Source of the DNA: Pyxidicoccus caerfyrddinensis
GTDB lineage: Bacteria > Myxococcota > Myxococcia > Myxococcales > Myxococcaceae
Assembly (NCBI RefSeq): GCF_010894405.1
Contig: NZ_JAAIYA010000025.1
Location: 123,581 to 187,580, forward strand
DNA: 64,000 nucleotides
Reading direction: 5' to 3'
The notes below the pieces were generated by a model. The model worked only from the letters and a program-made list of their open reading frames with translations, searched no databases and had not been told where the DNA came from. The translations under genes were made by a program, and so were the position numbers. Positions 15,880-25,700 of the stretch are shown one piece after another. Position 1 is the stretch's first letter; the number at the start of each line of letters is the position of its first letter.

Positions 15880-16854
15880 ATGGGCTACGGCATCGTCAGT
15901 CATCTATGGATTCATGGTCACCCGGACGGCGCCACTGTGAGACGGTGGATGGACGTAGCGCTCGCGAGTGCCTTCCGGAGTGGGTACGGGTTCGAAACCG
16001 TGGTCGTGGATGCGTACCGGTTCGGCCCGGCGCTGACGCTCGTCGACGTGCAGTCCCTGGGGGAGTTGACCCGGAGCAAGGCTGCTTCCGAGGCCGCTGA
16101 GGCCGGAGCGGAGACCGACTTCCTGACCCGGGTGGCCGAGCTCGCGGCCGGGGCGGGATTCCGGTGCACACGCCTCTGGATGGGTGACCTCGGCGACATG
16201 TCCTGGGAGCTCGAGGTCACGGGCACGGGAGGGCGCCCCAGCGGAGCCCGCATGCAGGACGCGGAGTTGACCACGCTCGGTCCGCAAGGCTGGAGCGAGG
16301 ACCCCAATTGCCCCGCGGTGGCCCGGGACATCATTCGAGGCGTCGTCACCCTGCCGCTCGTGGAGGTCCATCACTACATCGACTGGGCGCTCGCCACCCG
16401 TGATGCCATCGAGAGGGGCGCGCCGGTCGAGGGGTTGGGTTCAGCGCTCATCGAGCGACTGCTCTCGACTCACTACCTGGTCTGGGAGGGCAGGGCGCTC
16501 CAGAGACCCATGACGGAGCAGGAGCTGGCACCCGAACTCGCTGGAGCCCGGCGGCTTCGGAAGGCCCGCGGTCTCGTTCAGCCGGTCCTGGTCTGGAGTC
16601 TCGTCGTGACGGTGGCGTTCATCGTGCCGGCCGTGCTGTTCCACTCCATCTTCGCCCCACCGCCCCCGGAGAGCCCGAAGCTGGGGCTCGTGCTTGGCGG
16701 CATCATCACCTTCTTCTGGCTCCTGTTCTCGCTGGTGGGGTTCGACGACTTCAATGGCGCCCCGGTGCGCTGGCCGCGAAGGGCGGCGCTCCTCGTGGGC
16801 GGCGAGCTGGCGATGGCCTTGCTGATGTGGGTCGTTCACGGCGCGCCGTCTTGA
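15880..16854 (+). CDS. Unknown protein with three C-terminal membrane helices
   Basis: A 324-residue protein that I do not recognise. Residues 1-210 look soluble and mixed alpha/beta (for example YGFETVVVDAYRFGPALTLV and RLWMGDLGDMSWELEVTG). Three hydrophobic segments follow at about 230-252, 266-288 and 303-320, separated by short loops (FAPPPPESPKLG; GFDDFNGAPVRWPRR). There is no signal peptide. The start is ATG at 15880; a ribosome site is not obvious. Codon use matches its neighbours, so it is a real gene. It stands alone between the S2P-like gene and the DUF2188 gene. Confidence 0.7.
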   Translation: MGYGIVSHLWIHGHPDGATVRRWMDVALASAFRSGYGFETVVVDAYRFGPALTLVDVQSLGELTRSKAASEAAEAGAETDFLTRVAELAAGAGFRCTRLWMGDLGDMSWELEVTGTGGRPSGARMQDAELTTLGPQGWSEDPNCPAVARDIIRGVVTLPLVEVHHYIDWALATRDAIERGAPVEGLGSALIERLLSTHYLVWEGRALQRPMTEQELAPELAGARRLRKARGLVQPVLVWSLVVTVAFIVPAVLFHSIFAPPPPESPKLGLVLGGIITFFWLLFSLVGFDDFNGAPVRWPRRAALLVGGELAMALLMWVVHGAPS

Positions 16855-17035
16855 AGTGTGCAGGTGCGGCGTCCGGACGGGCCGATGCCCACGGCACCCG
16901 CGTTGCGGCCTGGACACTCCTCTCGGACGGCGGCGCAGGTCTGCCTTCCGCGTAGAACCCGATTAACGGCACGCGCGTTACTTCCTGCAACCACAACGTC
17001 CGCCCACGAAGGGCGGACACGCAGGAGGTACTCAC

Positions 17036-17275
17036 ATGGCGAAGAACAGCAGCCGCGGTGGTGGCGTTCACACCACCCCGAATCCGGAGGGCGCGGGCTG
17101 GGTCAATCAGGTGAAGGGGAAGGTGACCAGCAAGCACCGGCTCAAGGACCGCGCGGTGGAGGCGGGACGGGAGCTGGCCCAGGATCGGCGGATGGAGCAC
17201 ACCATCCACAACATCGACGGAAGCATCGGGAAGAAGAACAGCTACGGCAACGATCCGAGCACGTCGAAGGGCTAG
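17036..17275 (+). CDS. DUF2188 family small protein
   Basis: A 79-residue hydrophilic protein of the DUF2188 type: HTTPNPEGAGWVNQVKG, then HRLKDRAVEAGRELAQDRRM, then HTIHNIDGSIGKKNSYGNDP. The family pattern is a W, a 'grelA' helix, a 'vh..dG.i' strand and a terminal nSyG.DP. Its function is unknown; members are often induced by stress. AGGAGG lies 10 bases upstream of the ATG. It is a single-gene unit followed by a hairpin terminator. Confidence 0.85.
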   Translation: MAKNSSRGGGVHTTPNPEGAGWVNQVKGKVTSKHRLKDRAVEAGRELAQDRRMEHTIHNIDGSIGKKNSYGNDPSTSKG

Positions 17276-17291
17276 CGCCTCGTGCGGCGCA

Positions 17292-17317
17292 GCCACCCGG
17301 ATGGGGGACCGGGTGGC
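17292..17317 (+). terminator. Hairpin terminator after DUF2188 gene
   Basis: GCCACCCGG (17292-17300), an 8-base loop, and CCGGGTGGC (17309-17317) form a perfect 9 bp stem followed by CCTTGG, 17 bases past the stop codon. Confidence 0.6.
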
Positions 17318-17392
17318 CCTTGGCGGGGGCGACGCAGGCGCGCGGCCCGGGTGTGGATTACGGAGTCAGGGCGGGCATGGTGAATTCAGGGC

Positions 17393-17947
17393 ATGCGCTC
17401 CAACCACCTGTGGGTCGCATTGGCGCTGCTGGCGGGTTGTGCGTCGTCCCCGCTCGTCAGAGCGCCTTCTTCCGAGAGCCGGGCCGTCGCCCCCGCCACG
17501 AAGCCCACGAGGTCGCGCTATCGGCTGGAGAGCGTCGAGGTCTTCGGCTCACATCGCTACTTGCGCGAGGAGGTGCTCGCCGCCTTCGGTGTCCCGGAGG
17601 GCCGGGACGTGGACCTGTCGGGTGGCGAGTTCCTGCGTGAGCTGAAGCAGGGCAAGGAGCGGCTGATGTCGCGCCTCGCCTTCGCGCAGGTCCGCTGCGG
17701 CATCACCAACTACGAGGACACGCACACCGTCTACGTGACAGTGAACCTCGTGGACGTCGGGGACGAGTGGCGCGTCGACTTCGCTCCCGCTCCGGACGGT
17801 GCCCCGGAGGACCCGGACGGCTTGGTTGCCGCCTGGGCCGCTCTTCTCGGGAGCGTCAGAACGCCGCGTCGAACACCACGTCCGTCGCCGCGCCCACGCC
17901 CACTGCCACCTGGTACGAGGACACGCGGCGCTCGAAGAAGTTGGTGA
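17393..17947 (+). CDS. POTRA-like lipoprotein, probably truncated at its 3' end
   Basis: A 184-residue open frame. It starts with a lipoprotein signal (lipobox LLAGC, Cys16) and a Pro/Ser linker. A POTRA-like segment follows at about 42-118 (YRLESVEVFGSHRYLREEV, then VRCGITNYEDTHTVYVTVNL). The coherent protein ends near residue 147 (DGLVAAW). The remaining Arg/Pro/Ser-rich sequence simply reads the antisense of nrdB, overlapping its last 92 bases. Only about 20 bases lie between that point and the nrdB stop. The natural 3' part appears to have been deleted against nrdB. It may still yield a secreted fragment. Confidence 0.55.
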   Translation: MRSNHLWVALALLAGCASSPLVRAPSSESRAVAPATKPTRSRYRLESVEVFGSHRYLREEVLAAFGVPEGRDVDLSGGEFLRELKQGKERLMSRLAFAQVRCGITNYEDTHTVYVTVNLVDVGDEWRVDFAPAPDGAPEDPDGLVAAWAALLGSVRTPRRTPRPSPRPRPLPPGTRTRGARRSW

Positions 17948-18866
17948 GCTCCTGCACGTCCTGCAGGTCCATGAAGTGCAGCGGGTTCTTCGTCCGGAAC
18001 ACCGGCGCAATCCCCAGCATCTGCAGCCGCTGGTCCGCCACGTACTCCAGGTAGCCGCGCATCTCCTGCACGGACAGGCCCATGACGCCGCCGCTCAGCA
18101 GGTCCTGTGCGAACTGCGTCTCGCACTCCACCGCCTCGCGCATCATCGCCACCACGTCGCGCTCCATCTGCGCGTCGAAGAGGTCCGGCTCCTCCTTGCG
18201 CGCCGTCTGGATGCACTCGAACGCGAAGCCCATGTGCGCGCTCTCGTCGCGGAACACCCAGTTCGTCCCCGCCGCCAGCCCGTTCAGCAGGCCCTTGCTG
18301 CGCAGGAAGTACACGTAGGCGAACGCCGCGAAGAAGAAGAGCCCCTCGATGCAGCCCGCGAAGCAGATGAGGTTGAGCAGGAACTTGCGCCGCTCCTCCT
18401 TCGTCCGCACCTCATCCATGCCGTGGATGCTGTCCATCCACTTCATGCAGAAGCGCGCCTTGCGCTGGATGGAGGGGATGTTGTCGATGGCCGCAAACGC
18501 CTTTGACCGCTCCGCCGGGTCCGGCACGTACGTGTCCAGCAGCGTCAGGTAGAACTGGACGTGCAGCGCCTCCTCGAAGAGCTGGCGCGACAGGTACATC
18601 CGCGCCTCGGGGGCGTTGATGTGCTTGTAGAGGTTCAGCACCAGGTTGTTGCCGACGATGCTGTCCCCCGTCGCGAAGAACGCCACCAACCGGTGGATGA
18701 GGTGACGCTCCGCGTCCGTCATCTTCGAACGCAGGTCCACCAGGTCCGTGGAGAAGTCCACCTCCTCCACCGTCCAGGTGTTCTTGATGGCGTTCCGGTA
18801 CATCTCGAAGAACTGCGGGTACGCCATCGGGCGCAGCGTCAGGTTCAGTCCAGGGTTCAGCAGCAT
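17856..18866 (-). CDS. nrdB: Class Ia ribonucleotide reductase beta subunit (R2)
   Basis: A 336-residue ferritin-like R2 that holds the di-iron/tyrosyl radical cofactor. Iron ligands are visible: the Asp of FATGDSIVGNN, the Glu and His of FEEALHVQFY, and the Glu and His of FRDESAHMGFAFE. The Tyr four residues after the first ligand His (HVQFY) is the radical tyrosine, so this is a class Ia rather than Ic enzyme. The N-terminus LNPGLNLTLRPMAYPQFFEMY is typical. It lies 77 bases downstream of nrdA on the same strand, as an nrdAB operon. The last 92 bases overlap, antisense, a truncated lipoprotein frame. Confidence 0.96.
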   Translation of the reverse strand: MLLNPGLNLTLRPMAYPQFFEMYRNAIKNTWTVEEVDFSTDLVDLRSKMTDAERHLIHRLVAFFATGDSIVGNNLVLNLYKHINAPEARMYLSRQLFEEALHVQFYLTLLDTYVPDPAERSKAFAAIDNIPSIQRKARFCMKWMDSIHGMDEVRTKEERRKFLLNLICFAGCIEGLFFFAAFAYVYFLRSKGLLNGLAAGTNWVFRDESAHMGFAFECIQTARKEEPDLFDAQMERDVVAMMREAVECETQFAQDLLSGGVMGLSVQEMRGYLEYVADQRLQMLGIAPVFRTKNPLHFMDLQDVQELTNFFERRVSSYQVAVGVGAATDVVFDAAF

Positions 18867-18943
18867 TGCTTCGGTGCTCCTTGCGCTGCGCGCGCGGGGT
18901 TCTTGCCTGTCCTTCGAAACGTCCGTGCTTCAGCGTCCCAGGC

Positions 18944-21532
18944 CTACTGGCAGGCCTCGCACGCCTCCGGGTTCTCCAGCGAGCAGGCCACTGCCTCGGC
19001 CTCGGTGACCTCCGCCTTGGCTGCCACCGGAGCAGGGGCCACCGGCATCGTCGTGCCCGTGCCGGCACCGTTGACCGTGGCCTTCGCAATCCGCGTCGCC
19101 GGGCGCGAGCGCAGGTAGTACGTGGTCTTCAGCCCCTTCTGCCACGCGTAGAAGTACATCGACGACAGCTTGCCGATGTTCGGCGTCTCCACGAACAGGT
19201 TGAGCGACTGGCTCTGGTCGATGAAGGCCCCGCGGTCCGCGCCCATGTCGAGCAGCGAGCGCATCGGAATCTCCCAGGCCGTCCGGTACACCTGCCGCAG
19301 GTTCTCCGGCAGCTCGGTGATGTCCTGCACGCTGCCTTCCGCCATCTTGATGCGGTTGCGGACGTTCTCGTTCCACAGCCCCAGCGACTGGAGGTCGCGC
19401 ACCAGGTAGCGGTTCACCTGGAGGAAGTCGCCCGACAGCGTCTCGCGCTTGAACAGGTTGGACACCTGCGGCTCGATGCACTCGTAGCAGCCGACGATGG
19501 AGGCAATCGTCGCGGTGGGCGCAATCGCAATCATCAGCGAGTTGCGCAGGCCGTGCTTCAGGATGCGCTGGCGCAGCGCGTCCCAGCGGGCCGTGTCCTC
19601 GGGCACCACGCCCCAGCTGTCGAACTGGAGCTCGCCCTTCGCCGCCCGCGTCTCCGGGAAGGAGGGGTGCGCGCCGAACTGCTCGGCCAGGTCGCACGAG
19701 GTGGTCAGCGCCGCGTAGTAGATCTCCTCGGAAATCTTCTTCGACAGCGCCCGCGCCTCGGGAGCGTCGAACGGCATCCGGAGCTGGAAGAACACGTCCT
19801 GCAGGCCCATCAGCCCCAGGCCCACCGGACGCCAGCGGCGGTTGGAATCCGCCGCGGAGGAGATGGGGTAGTAGTTGAGGTCGATGACCCGGTCCAACTG
19901 CTTGAGGGCCAGGTGCGCGTTGGCGCGCAGGCGGTCGAAGTCGAACTTCCCGTCCACCACCATGCGCCCCAGGTTCAGCGAGCCCAGGTTGCACACCGCC
20001 GTCTCACCCTGGCTCGTCACCTCCAGGATTTCGGTGCAGAGGTTGGACAGGTGGATGACGTTGCCATCCTTGCCCGTCTGGTTGCTCTTGCGGTTGCTGA
20101 TGTCCTTGAAGGTCATCCAGCCGTTACCCGTCTGCGCCAGCACCTTCATCATCCGGGCGTACAGGTCGCGCGCCTTCACCTTGCGCATGGAGAGGCCCTG
20201 GGCCTCGGCCTCGGCGTAGGCCTTCTCGAAGGCGTCGCCGTACAGGTCCGTCAGGTGCGGGACGACCTTGGGGTCGAACAGGCTCCACTCGCCGTCCGCC
20301 TCCACGCGCTTCATGAAGAGGTCCGGCACCCAGTTGGCCAGGTTCAGGTTGTGCGTGCGGCGCGCGTCGTCGCCGGTGTTCTCACGCAGCTCGAGGAAGT
20401 CCTCGATGTCCGCGTGCCACGTCTCCAGATACACGCAGCAGGCGCCCTTGCGCTTGCCGCCCTGATTCACGGCGGCCACCGAGGCGTCCAGCGTCTTCAG
20501 CCAGGGGACGATGCCGTTGGAGTGGCCGTTGGTGGAGCGGATGAGCGAGCCGCGCGCGCGCACCCGGTGGTACGCCACGCCGATGCCGCCGGAGAACTTC
20601 GACAGCATCGCGATGTCCGAGTACTTCTTGTAGATGGCGTCCAGCTCGTCCGCGGGCGAGTCCAAGAGGAAGCAGCTGGAGAGCTGCTCGTGGCGCGTGC
20701 CCGAGTTGAACAGGGTGGGCGAGCTGGGCATGTACTCCAGCGAGCTGAACAGCCGGTACAGCTCAATCGCGTCACGCGCGTTGTCGCCGCTGAGCGCGCA
20801 GGCCACGCGGAGGAAGAACTCCTGCGGCGTCTCCAGGACCTCGCGCGTCTGCGGGTTCTTCAGGAGGTAGCGGTCGTAGACGGTGCGCAGACCGAAGTAC
20901 TCGAACAGGTCGTTGCGCGACGGGTCGATGGCGGCGTTGAGCTTGCGCGCGTTGGCCTGGACGAACTGGAGCAGCCGGTCCGCGATGAGGCCGTGCCGGT
21001 GGCCCGCGGCGATGGACTGGCTGAAGGAGTGGATCTCCTGGTTGCTGACCTCCTTCTGGATGAAGGCGGACAACAGGCGCGCGGAGAGGCGGCCGTACTC
21101 GGGCTCCTCGGCGATGAGGGCCGCGGCCGTCTGGATGGACAGGCCGTCCAGCTCGCGCGTGGTGGCCCCGTCATAGAGGCCGGAGATGGTCTTCGTGGCC
21201 ACGCGCATCACGTCCACGCGGGGCAGCCCCATGCAGCAGCGGCCCACCGCGCGGACAATCTTGTTCAGGTCCACCGGCTCCGCGGTGCCGTTGCGCTTCT
21301 TCACGCGCATCGTGGTGGAGCCGAACTCGGCCGGAGGGGCCTCCGTGGGCGCTGGCGCTGGCGTGGCACTCACGGACGGCACCGGGTGTCCGTTGGTGGC
21401 GGGCGGGACGGCCAGGTTGACGGCAGCGGGCTTCACGGGCGTTTCGAAGTTCACGAGCGGCTCACTCCGGACAAAGGCATGGCCTCGGGCAGACACGGGT
21501 GTCTGCCCCAGGGAGATGGCTCCCGAGGTCAC
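18944..21532 (-). CDS. nrdA: Class Ia ribonucleotide reductase alpha subunit (R1)
   Basis: An 862-residue R1 that reduces NDPs to dNDPs. Residues 1-74 are a Pro/Ala/Val-rich extension absent from most NrdA proteins. The ATP-cone follows (MRVKKRNGTAEPVDLNKIVR, about 75-165), so dATP feedback is expected. Active-site residues: Cys in QLSSCFLLDSP, Asn and Cys in HLSNLCTEI, second redox Cys in AVCNLGSLNLG, radical-path tyrosines in KTTYYLRS, and the C-terminal redox pair CEAC. The start is GTG at 21532; no strong ribosome site is visible. A later start would still keep the ATP-cone. Transcribed toward nrdB from a sigma-70-type promoter near 21713-21741. Confidence 0.96.
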   Translation of the reverse strand: MTSGAISLGQTPVSARGHAFVRSEPLVNFETPVKPAAVNLAVPPATNGHPVPSVSATPAPAPTEAPPAEFGSTTMRVKKRNGTAEPVDLNKIVRAVGRCCMGLPRVDVMRVATKTISGLYDGATTRELDGLSIQTAAALIAEEPEYGRLSARLLSAFIQKEVSNQEIHSFSQSIAAGHRHGLIADRLLQFVQANARKLNAAIDPSRNDLFEYFGLRTVYDRYLLKNPQTREVLETPQEFFLRVACALSGDNARDAIELYRLFSSLEYMPSSPTLFNSGTRHEQLSSCFLLDSPADELDAIYKKYSDIAMLSKFSGGIGVAYHRVRARGSLIRSTNGHSNGIVPWLKTLDASVAAVNQGGKRKGACCVYLETWHADIEDFLELRENTGDDARRTHNLNLANWVPDLFMKRVEADGEWSLFDPKVVPHLTDLYGDAFEKAYAEAEAQGLSMRKVKARDLYARMMKVLAQTGNGWMTFKDISNRKSNQTGKDGNVIHLSNLCTEILEVTSQGETAVCNLGSLNLGRMVVDGKFDFDRLRANAHLALKQLDRVIDLNYYPISSAADSNRRWRPVGLGLMGLQDVFFQLRMPFDAPEARALSKKISEEIYYAALTTSCDLAEQFGAHPSFPETRAAKGELQFDSWGVVPEDTARWDALRQRILKHGLRNSLMIAIAPTATIASIVGCYECIEPQVSNLFKRETLSGDFLQVNRYLVRDLQSLGLWNENVRNRIKMAEGSVQDITELPENLRQVYRTAWEIPMRSLLDMGADRGAFIDQSQSLNLFVETPNIGKLSSMYFYAWQKGLKTTYYLRSRPATRIAKATVNGAGTGTTMPVAPAPVAAKAEVTEAEAVACSLENPEACEACQ

Positions 21533-21712
21533 GCTACTTGAAAAATGTTCAGGTGGGACCCGTCCTGGAGGGGGCGGGTCTAGGGTCTGAAGACGACCGG
21601 GTGTCGGCGGTGTTTTATGAGGCAGCTGCTAGCTGTGCGCAAGAAACCCACAACCCCTCCTCTGCCCCACGCCACGGCGACGTCTTTCGGTGGGGCGCCG
21701 TCGACCGGGCAC

Positions 21713-21755
21713 AAGCTATGGGGGGGTATCGAAGGTGTCAACGCGAGATCTAGTG
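21713..21755 (-). promoter_or_regulatory. Promoter of nrdAB with an NrdR-like box
   Basis: On the minus strand TTGACA (21736-21741) and TAGCTT (21713-21718) are 17 bp apart. Directly upstream, GCACTAGATCTCGC (about 21742-21755) matches 10 of 14 positions of an NrdR box (ACACTATATCTTGT). A weaker partner may lie about 34 bp further up at 21776-21789. The rest of the 367-base gap (21533-21899) shows only an AGCTAGCAGCT palindrome near the transcript start and CGTCA/TGACG arms near 21808. The promoter is convincing; the NrdR box is tentative. Confidence 0.6.
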
Positions 21756-21899
21756 CCTGACCGGGCCCGATCATTGCAATCTATGATCGATCTCCAACAC
21801 GTTTCGTCACGTTGTCCTGACGACACTCCGTGATGTGCCCAGGGACGCCATGTATGGGGTCCCTGGAATCCAACCTGAGCGGCAGGAATGCGGCCTGAT

Positions 21900-22688
21900 T
21901 TACGGATTTCCGCCCGCGTCCGGAGCCGCCGGAACCAGCGTCTCGGGGGGCGCCGTCTCGGTGGGTGCAGGTGGGGAAACCGGCGTCTCCGGCGCGGGCT
22001 GCTCGGGCGCGGCCTGGGGACCGCTGAGGGTGTGCACGGCGCGGCGGAGGGCCTCCTCCAGCTCACGGGCGGGCGGGGTGACGGCGCTGAGCATCTGGTT
22101 GGCGCTGCGGGCGTGGCGGCTCTGGCTCTCCGCGGCCATCTTGAGCTGGCTGAGGGCGTCGCTGATGAGCCTGCGGGCGTCCTCCAGCTTCTGGCGGGCC
22201 TGGTAGTAGGCGACGTCCGTCATGAGCTTCTGGAGCGTCAGGCGCTGCTCCTCGGTGATGCCGGAGAGCTTCTCCGCGCGGCGCAGGTAGTAGAGGCCCT
22301 GGTCCACGCGGGCGGGCTCGTCCGAGGCGATGCGCGGGCGGGCCAGCGACTCCAGGAGGGGGAAGAGGGCGCGGTCCAGCTCGTCGCGCTCGGTGAAGCT
22401 GCGCTGGGCGAGCGCGGTGACGTCCTGGCCCTCCACGGGGATGGGGGCGTAGGCGTCCGCCAGCCGCGGGTCCCCGGGGCGGTAGGGGACCGAGCCCATG
22501 GGCGCGTTGCGGCCCTTCATCACCGCGAGCTGCCCGTCCATGAGGGCCAGGGTGAAGGTGCGCGCGTTGAGCTGGGAGAGGAGGAAGACCACCACCCCTC
22601 CCAGGCCGAGGATGAGGGTGAAGACGAGCAGTCGCGTGAAGGTGCGCTTCGCCCGGTAGCCGAATCCCTGCTGTCCCGCTGAGTTCAT
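21900..22688 (-). CDS. Membrane-anchored unknown protein with Pro-rich C-terminus
   Basis: A 262-residue protein. A basic N-terminus (QQGFGYRAKRTFTRLLV) and one membrane helix (about 19-40, VFTLILGLGGVVVFLLSQL) anchor it with the bulk outside the cytoplasm. Residues 90-215 are largely helical and charged (FTERDELDRALFPLLESLAR, GLYYLRRAEKLSGITEEQRL, KLEDARRLISDALSQLKMAA). The last ~45 are Pro/Ala/Glu-rich (EQPAPETPVSPPAPTETAPP). I recognise no family; the helical part could be a TPR-like or coiled-coil scaffold. It diverges from the giant coiled-coil gene. Confidence 0.7.
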   Translation of the reverse strand: MNSAGQQGFGYRAKRTFTRLLVFTLILGLGGVVVFLLSQLNARTFTLALMDGQLAVMKGRNAPMGSVPYRPGDPRLADAYAPIPVEGQDVTALAQRSFTERDELDRALFPLLESLARPRIASDEPARVDQGLYYLRRAEKLSGITEEQRLTLQKLMTDVAYYQARQKLEDARRLISDALSQLKMAAESQSRHARSANQMLSAVTPPARELEEALRRAVHTLSGPQAAPEQPAPETPVSPPAPTETAPPETLVPAAPDAGGNP

Positions 22689-22745
22689 GTCGCCTGCTCT
22701 CCTGTCGTCCAGGCGCGAGGCCGATTTCTGGCCCTGGCGCTTAAC

Positions 22746-22773
22746 TTGGGGCTCGGTCGCCCACGGCTATACT
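22746..22773 (+). promoter_or_regulatory. Candidate promoter of the coiled-coil/dapF operon
   Basis: TTGGGG (22746-22751) and TATACT (22768-22773) are 16 bp apart. The -10 box is the best match to consensus in this window. Transcription would start near 22781, only a dozen bases before the ATG at 22793. Either the leader is very short or the ATG at 22814 is used. Confidence 0.45.
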
Positions 22774-22792
22774 CCTACTCCCGAACACACCC

Positions 22793-25700
22793 ATGCATCA
22801 CACATTCCGCCGCATGGGGCCCAGTGAACTGCTGCCCCGGTACATCTTCGCGGAGAGCCTCTTCGCCCGTCGCCGGGTGCTGGAAGTCGACGCCGTGGCC
22901 TCCACGGGCGGCGAGAGCGCGCGCTTCCTCGTGGAACGCGGCGCGCGCGCCGTGATTGCGTGCGACGCGGACGTGACGGCGGTGGAGGCGGCGCAGAAGG
23001 CCCACGGCGGCCCCTCGCTGCGCTTCCGCGCCAACGTCTACGACGACTTCGAGGCGGGCAGCTTCGACGTGGTGCTGATCGCCGACCTGGCGCCGTACGT
23101 GAAGGCGCCGGAGCTGCTCGCGGAGCTGGCGCGGCTGGTGACGAAGCAGGGCTTCCTCCTGGGCGGCCTGCGCAACGTGGCGGGCCTGTCGCTGCCGCAG
23201 TTGCTGGAGCCGGAGGAGGGCGTGCCGCCCACGTATGGGATGCTGCTGGACGCGCTCTCCGTCCACTTCCCGCACGTGGAGGTGGCCACGCAGTCGCCGG
23301 TGTTGGGCTACCAGCTCGCCTTCGAGCGCGGCGAGGGGCTCCAGGTGGACGGCACCCTCGTCAACAACAGCGAGGCGGCCTACTTCCTGGTCGTGGCGGG
23401 GCAGGAGCCGGCGCGGGTGGTGGACCCCACGTGGGTGCAGCTGCCGCCGGAGCCGCTGGCCTTCACCCGCGGGAAGCTGGACGAGGTGGTGGCGCGCGCG
23501 AAGTCCTGGGAGGACCGCAGCACGCGGCTGAAGGAGTCCCTGACGAAGCTTCGCGCGGAGCTGACGGACCGCGAGGCGGAGGCCGCGTCGCTGCGGCCGG
23601 CGCTGGAGGTGGCTCGCGACGAGGTGGCGCGGCTCACCGCGCAGCTGGAGCTGGCGCGAGGCACCCAGGAGTCGCAGCGCGAGCGGGATGATTTGTCCGG
23701 GAAGCTGCGCCGCCGCGAGCTGGAGCTCCAGGTGGCGACGGAGCGGATGGCGGACGCGGACCGCCGGCTCGCGGCCCAGCGGCTCGAGGTGGAGGCCGCG
23801 CAGCGCGCCCAGGCGGACGCGGGCGTGCAGGTGCTGGCCGCGCAGGAGTCGCTGCGGCTGGAGCGGGCGCGGCGCGAGGAGACGATTGCCTCGCTGGAGG
23901 AGGCCCGGGAGCGGCTGACGCAGGCGTACTCGCAGGTGCGCGAGCTCCAGGACGAGCTGTCCACGCTGCGCATCGACCGCGAGAAGGACCGGCTGGCGGC
24001 GGAGCGCGCCGTGGAGCAGTCCGAGGACCGGCGCAGGGCGGCGGAGGCCGCGCGCGAGCGGGAGCTGCGCATCGCCGAGCAGTACTCGGCGGCGCTGGCG
24101 GCCGTGGAGCACCTGAAGGCCGAGTCCGCGCGGGCGGAGGAGCTGTCCCGCGACTCCGGCACGGCGGTGGCGGTGAAGGAGGCCGAGCTGGCGCGCGTGG
24201 CGCGTGAGCTGGCCGACGCGAGGCAGCGCACCGCTTCGGCGGAAGGGGCGCGCAAGGACGCGGAGACGCGGCTGGAGGCGCTCCAGGCCGAGGCTCGCGG
24301 GATGGAGACGGAGCTGACCGCTTCGCGCGAGGCGGAGGCCCGGCTTCGCGGCGAGGTGGAGACGCTCACGCGCGGCGAGGCCGCGTCCCGGGCCATGGCG
24401 GCGCGGCTGGAGGAGTCGCTCCACGAGGCGACGGCCCGGCTGGAGGCGCTGGAGGCGGAGCGCGCGCGGACCGAGGTGCGGCTCGGGCAGGCGCTGGAGA
24501 CCGAGCGCACGGAGCTGCGGGAGCGGCTGGAGTCGCTGGAGCAGGCGCTGGAAGGGGCGCGCGGCCGGGCGGAGGCGCTGTCCGGCAAGGCGCGCGACGA
24601 GGCGGCGGCCCGGGCGGACAGCGAGGCCCATCGGCTGGAGCTGGAGGCGGAGCGCGAGGCGCTGGTGCGGCGCGTGGTGGAGCTGGAGGCGGAGTCTTCC
24701 GCGCGCGCCCGGACGCAGCGGCAGGAATTCGAGGAGGCCCTCCAGACCGCGCGGGCGGAGCTGGAGTCGGCGCACGAGGAGCGGCACGCCTCGGAGGCGC
24801 GGGCATCGCAGGTGCGCGGCGAGCTGGACGCGGAGCGACAGGCGCGGGCCTCTTTGGAAGAGGCGCTGCGGCTGGCCCGTGAGGGGCTGGAGGACGCGGC
24901 ACGACGGCTGTCCGAGGCCGAGTCCACGCTGGCACACACGCGGGAGACGCTCGTCGCGGAGGTGCGCCGGCGCACCGAGCTGGAGACGGGGCTGGCCGAG
25001 CTTCGGTCCACGCTGGAGTCCGAGCGCGAGGGACGGGCCCAGTCCGGCTCCGCGCTGGAGGCGCTGCGCGCGAAGCTGGAGGCGGAGCGCGAGCTGCGGG
25101 GTGGGGCGGAGACGGCGCTGGCCGAGGCCCGCGAAGGATTGGAGGAGGCGCGCCAGGCGCTTGCCCAGGCACGGGACGCGCTGGCGACGGAGCAGGAGCG
25201 GCGCGCACGGTGGGAAGCGGCGCTCGCGGACGCGCAGGCCCAGCTCCAGGACGAGGCGCAGCGGCGGGCCCGGGCGGAGACGGCGCTCGAAGAGGCGGCG
25301 CAGGGGCGTGCTCGGGCGGAGACGGCCCTCGAGGAGTCACGAGCCCGGCTCCAGGCTGAAGCGCTGCGCAGTGGGGCCGCGGAGTCGGCGCTGGCGGAGA
25401 CGCAGGCCCAGCTTCAGGTGGAGACCCGGCAGCGCACCCAGGCCGAGGCGGACGCGGCGGAGGCTCGGTCGCGGCTCACGCTGGGCGCCGAGGAGGCGCA
25501 GGCCCGGCTCGCGCAGGAGTCGGAGCAGCGCGCCCAGGTCGCCGCGGAAGCGCAGGCGCGGCTCCAAGAGGAGGCGCGTCAGCGGGCCCTGGCGGAGGCT
25601 GCTTCGGCGGAGTCGCAGGCCCGGCTCCAGGATGAGGAGGCGAAGCACGCCCGGGCCACGGCGGCGCTGGCCGAGGCGGAGGCCGGACTCGCGGCCGAGG

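Noticed and set aside
21533..21780. Cobalamin riboswitch upstream of nrdA
   Set aside because: No B12 box or matching core was found, and the reductase is the oxygen-dependent class Ia enzyme with a tyrosyl radical.
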